In this document: positions 61,789 through 64,000 of the stretch, in pieces
Layout: every line of letters begins with the position of its first letter
Position numbering within the stretch: position 1 is the stretch's first letter
Program-made: the position numbers and the translations under genes
Source of the DNA: an uncultured Eubacteriales bacterium
GTDB taxonomy: Bacteria > Bacillota > Clostridia > Oscillospirales > Acutalibacteraceae
Reading direction: 5' to 3'
NCBI GenBank assembly: GCA_934667845.1
Contig: CAKUMQ010000001.1
Span: 22,120 to 86,119, forward strand
DNA: 64,000 nt
Notes under the pieces: generated by a model
Told to the model about the DNA's origin: nothing
Databases searched by the model: none
The model's input: only the letters and a program-made list of their open reading frames with translations

Positions 61789-63174
61789 ATGGAAATCGGA
61801 CATTATCCCCAGACGGACGAGTTGATCGACCGGCTGAAGGAAGCGGCGGAAAACCGCCGTTTCGGCGAGCTGCGCCGGCTGCTGGATCCGATCCAGCCCG
61901 CCGACGTGGCGCTTGTTCTGGAGGAGATCGACGAGAAGGATCTCCCCATCGTGTACCGGCTTTTGCCGAAGGAAACGGCAGCCGAGGTATTTGCCTATAT
62001 GGCGCCCGAGCTGCGTCACCAGCTTATCCAGTCCTTTACCGACGCCGAGCTGCGGGAGACGCTCGATCAGCTGTTTGTCGATGATACGGTCGACCTGATC
62101 GAGGAAATGCCCGCCAACGTCGTCTCGCGTATTCTGCAAAATACCGACGCCGCGACCCGCCGCCAGATCAACGACATCCTGCACTATTCGCGGGACAGCG
62201 CGGGCAGCGTGATGACGGTGGAATATGTCTCGCTGCGCCGCAATATGACGGTGGCGCAGGCGTTTGAACAGATCCGCCGCGTCGGTGTGGATAAAGAGAC
62301 GATCTACACCTGTTATGTCACCGAAAACCGCCGCCTGCTCGGCGTGGTGACGGCAAAAGAGCTGCTGATCTCCGATCCCGACCGCGTGGTTGGGGATATC
62401 ATGGAGACAAATGTCATTTTCGTCAACACGACGGACGACAAGGAATTTGCGGCGCAGCAGCTGCAAAAATACGACCTGCTGGCGCTGCCTGTGGTGGATC
62501 GTGAACAGCGTCTGGTCGGCATCGTCACAGTCGACGACGCCATGGACGTCCTCGCCGAGGAAAACGCCGAGGACATGGAAATGATGGCGGCCATCACGCC
62601 GTCTGACAAGCCGTATTTGAAAACCAGCGTGTGGGAGATCTGGAAAAAGCGCATCCCGTGGCTGCTTTTGCTGATGATCTCCGCCACCTTTACCGGCACG
62701 ATCATCACCGGGTTTGAGAGCAAGCTTGCCGCGTCGGTCGCCCTGACTGCCTTTATCCCCATGCTGATGGACACGGGCGGCAACTCCGGCAGCCAGACGT
62801 CGGTCACGGTCATCCGCGGTCTGTCGCTCGGCGAGCTGGAGATGAGCGATGTGCTGCGGGTGTTGTGGAAAGAGCTGCGGGTCGCGCTGCTCTGCGGCGT
62901 GACGCTGGCGCTGGCAAACTTTTTCCGCATTTGGCTGATCGACGGCATTTTGCTTCACCACGAGGGCATAACGCTGGCGGTGGCGATCACGGTGTCGGTG
63001 ACGATGCTCTGTACGGTGCTGATCGCGAAGCTGGTGGGCGGGCTTTTGCCCATTCTGGCGAAGCGCATCGGCTTCGACCCCGCCGTAATGGCAAGCCCCT
63101 TTATCACGACCATTGTAGACGCGCTGTCGCTGCTGATCTATTTTCAGGTGGCGACTCTGGTGCTGCATCTGTGA
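61789..63174 (+). CDS. mgtE: magnesium transporter MgtE
   Basis: The 461-residue protein has the MgtE N domain (about 10-130; LLDPIQPADVALVLEEI, LDQLFVDDTVDLIEEMP), two CBS domains (about 135-265; AGSVMTVEYVSL, LLALPVVDREQRLVGIVTVDDA), the plug helix and five membrane helices with the pore-lining FIPMLMDTGGNSGSQTSV near residue 320. It lets Mg2+ in, gated by cytosolic Mg2+. ATG 61789 follows AAGGAGG by 8 bases. Expression is probably controlled through the leader RNA. MgtE relatives can also move other divalent metals. Confidence 0.96.
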   Translation: MEIGHYPQTDELIDRLKEAAENRRFGELRRLLDPIQPADVALVLEEIDEKDLPIVYRLLPKETAAEVFAYMAPELRHQLIQSFTDAELRETLDQLFVDDTVDLIEEMPANVVSRILQNTDAATRRQINDILHYSRDSAGSVMTVEYVSLRRNMTVAQAFEQIRRVGVDKETIYTCYVTENRRLLGVVTAKELLISDPDRVVGDIMETNVIFVNTTDDKEFAAQQLQKYDLLALPVVDREQRLVGIVTVDDAMDVLAEENAEDMEMMAAITPSDKPYLKTSVWEIWKKRIPWLLLLMISATFTGTIITGFESKLAASVALTAFIPMLMDTGGNSGSQTSVTVIRGLSLGELEMSDVLRVLWKELRVALLCGVTLALANFFRIWLIDGILLHHEGITLAVAITVSVTMLCTVLIAKLVGGLLPILAKRIGFDPAVMASPFITTIVDALSLLIYFQVATLVLHL

Positions 63175-63181
63175 AAAAACA

Positions 63182-63222
63182 CCTCCCGCTGTGCGGCGAA
63201 AGCCGCGGCGGGAGGCGTTTTG
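63182..63222 (+). terminator. mgtE terminator
   Basis: CCTCCCGC and GCGGGAGG pair around an inner GCGGC/GCCGC stem with a GAAA loop, followed by TTTT. It also faces the end of the leftward gene at 63237. Confidence 0.85.
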
Positions 63223-63236
63223 CGTTTTAAACCGGG

Positions 63237-63668
63237 TCAGTACCGGATCCAGCCCACATTGCCGAGCGCAAGGTCGAGCGCGATAAATACCATGAGAAAT
63301 ATCGTCAGTATACAGGCGATGATAAACAGCTTTTGTTTATCCTTTTTTAATGATTCGGTAAAGTGCGCCGACGCGCTTTTGATATCCTGTATACGCTTTT
63401 CATAAGAATCCCGCAGCAGATTTATCGCATTCATTTCCGTTTCCCTCGCTTCCGGTTTTCCGCTGACCATGGCATCCAGCGAGCCGCCCATGGCAGACAC
63501 GATCAGTGTAATGGTCTCAAGCCGCGGATCGGCGGTCTCGCCGCTGAAAATTTTGCGGATCGTCGAATCCGGCAGCTGCGTGGCGGCGGACAGCTCCGCC
63601 CAGGACAATCCGGTTTCATCCCGAAGCCGCGTCAGGTACGTTTGCATCGAATCGCTTGCGTTTCCCAT
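63237..63668 (-). CDS. XRE-like HTH protein with C-terminal membrane helix
   Basis: The 143-residue protein has an N-terminal helix-turn-helix (TYLTRLRDETGLSWAELSAA, then LPDSTIRKIFSGE, about residues 8-45), a helical, coiled-coil-like middle (about 75-110) and a single hydrophobic helix (LFIIACILTIFLMVFIALDL) near the C-terminus. It is thus a membrane-tethered DNA-binding protein. GAGGAGG precedes its start. Its own promoter lies inside a perfect 13-bp inverted repeat (63707-63740), so self-control is likely. The signal and other targets are unknown. Confidence 0.8.
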   Translation of the reverse strand: MGNASDSMQTYLTRLRDETGLSWAELSAATQLPDSTIRKIFSGETADPRLETITLIVSAMGGSLDAMVSGKPEARETEMNAINLLRDSYEKRIQDIKSASAHFTESLKKDKQKLFIIACILTIFLMVFIALDLALGNVGWIRY

Positions 63669-63706
63669 AAAAGAACAACCTCCTCACCGTTGTTTACCAA
63701 CTCCCT

Positions 63707-63740
63707 GACCGAATTTTACCGATTTATGTAAAATTCGGTC
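63707..63740. promoter_or_regulatory. perfect 13-bp inverted repeat, probable operator
   Basis: GACCGAATTTTAC (63707-63719) and GTAAAATTCGGTC (63728-63740) are exact inverted copies with 8 bases between. The leftward -10 box (63713-63718) lies wholly inside, and the leftward -35 (63737-63742) and rightward -35 (63743-63748) touch its edge. A repressor bound here would block the leftward promoter and probably the rightward one. Confidence 0.8.
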
Positions 63741-63742
63741 AA
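63713..63742 (-). promoter_or_regulatory. promoter of the HTH-membrane protein gene
   Basis: On the - strand: TTGACC (63742-63737), 18-base spacer, TAAAAT (63718-63713). It is overlaid by the inverted repeat. Confidence 0.7.
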
Positions 63743-63771
63743 TTGTCTTTTTGTCCGCTTAATGGTATGCT
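63743..63771 (+). promoter_or_regulatory. rightward promoter at window end
   Basis: TTGTCT at 63743-63748, 17-base spacer, TATGCT at 63766-63771. Its -35 box abuts the operator-like repeat. The 230 bases after it hold AAGGAGG near 63911 and AGGAGG at the last bases of the window, but no coding region that I can support. The controlled gene probably starts just beyond the right edge. Confidence 0.6.
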
Positions 63772-64000
63772 GTAAGCGAACCAAACGGCATCCCCCCTTG
63801 TGGCTGCAAAGTGGACAAAGTGGAAAATATCACCATCACCATTGATTGTACGCTCTTTTTATTATTTGTCAATACAAAATGGATAAAATACCTAAATCAT
63901 TTTAAAAAGAAAGGAGGAACGGGTACAGCAACGGGAAAAACGGACGTGAAACAACCGCACACAGATGCCGACGGCAGATCGCCGTCACGGGGAGGAGGAA

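Noticed and set aside
63946..64000. GTG start of a new gene at the right edge
   Set aside because: The frame is open to the edge but only 18 codons long, with no binding site at the right distance; AGGAGG at the last bases fits a start beyond the window better.

Overview
The window looks like a chromosomal piece of a GC-rich, obligately anaerobic Clostridia-type Firmicute, probably an Oscillospirales/Ruminococcaceae-like gut organism. The reasons are strong AAGGAGG-type ribosome binding sites, dimeric-type glycyl-tRNA synthetase, RNase M5, YerC, Hsp33, MgtE, a single-chain pyruvate:ferredoxin oxidoreductase, a decayed glycyl-radical-enzyme activase, and a very large glycan-uptake operon. The lineage is inferred from gene content and style, not from a marker gene comparison.

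Region 1 (1-26.8 kb, all + strand) is one long, tightly packed carbohydrate locus that enters from the left edge. The first part is extracellular or membrane: a repeat-rich surface protein end, two membrane-tethered secreted proteins sharing one Thr-rich C-terminal cassette (one is an SGNH esterase), and a lipoprotein TIM-barrel protein. Next comes a mirror-symmetric transport block: solute-binding protein, two permeases, an NHL/TPR/YIP1 membrane protein, a DUF5696 protein, two more permeases and a second solute-binding lipoprotein. No transport ATPase is present. The rest lacks signal peptides and should act in the cytoplasm: a TIM-barrel glycosidase-like protein, an ADP-ribosylglycohydrolase-family protein, a class I mannose-6-phosphate-isomerase-like protein, a GH38 alpha-mannosidase, an SGNH hydrolase and a phosphotriesterase-family hydrolase. 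I read this as capture, import and step-wise dismantling of a decorated, probably mannose-containing glycan.

Region 2 (26.8-32.8 kb) has a short UvrA-like ATPase, an AlkA-like glycosylase and an Ogt-type methyltransferase, which together look like a DNA alkylation-repair set. It is followed by a stand-alone SDR gene with its own consensus promoter and terminator, and by a broken glycyl-radical activase gene.

Region 3 (33-39.3 kb, - strand) has MalY/PatB aminotransferase with DUF3737, then malQ with an alpha/beta hydrolase, then glyS. Region 4 (39.4-50.6 kb, +) has a GH92 mannosidase, a yerC-methyltransferase-hslO-DUF5662 operon, a small membrane protein, a CNNM/CorC-type transporter, and a two-component system next to an HtrA protease. 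Region 5 (50.7-63.2 kb, +) holds nifJ, typA, a phosphoribosyltransferase, comEC with a degenerate C-terminal domain, holA, rnmV, a homocysteine methyltransferase, and mgtE behind a structured leader RNA with mutually exclusive pairings that reach the ribosome binding site. The window ends with a leftward HTH-membrane protein gene whose promoter lies inside a perfect 13-bp inverted repeat, and a rightward promoter whose gene lies beyond the edge.

No tRNA, rRNA, CRISPR array, insertion sequence or prophage gene was recognised.
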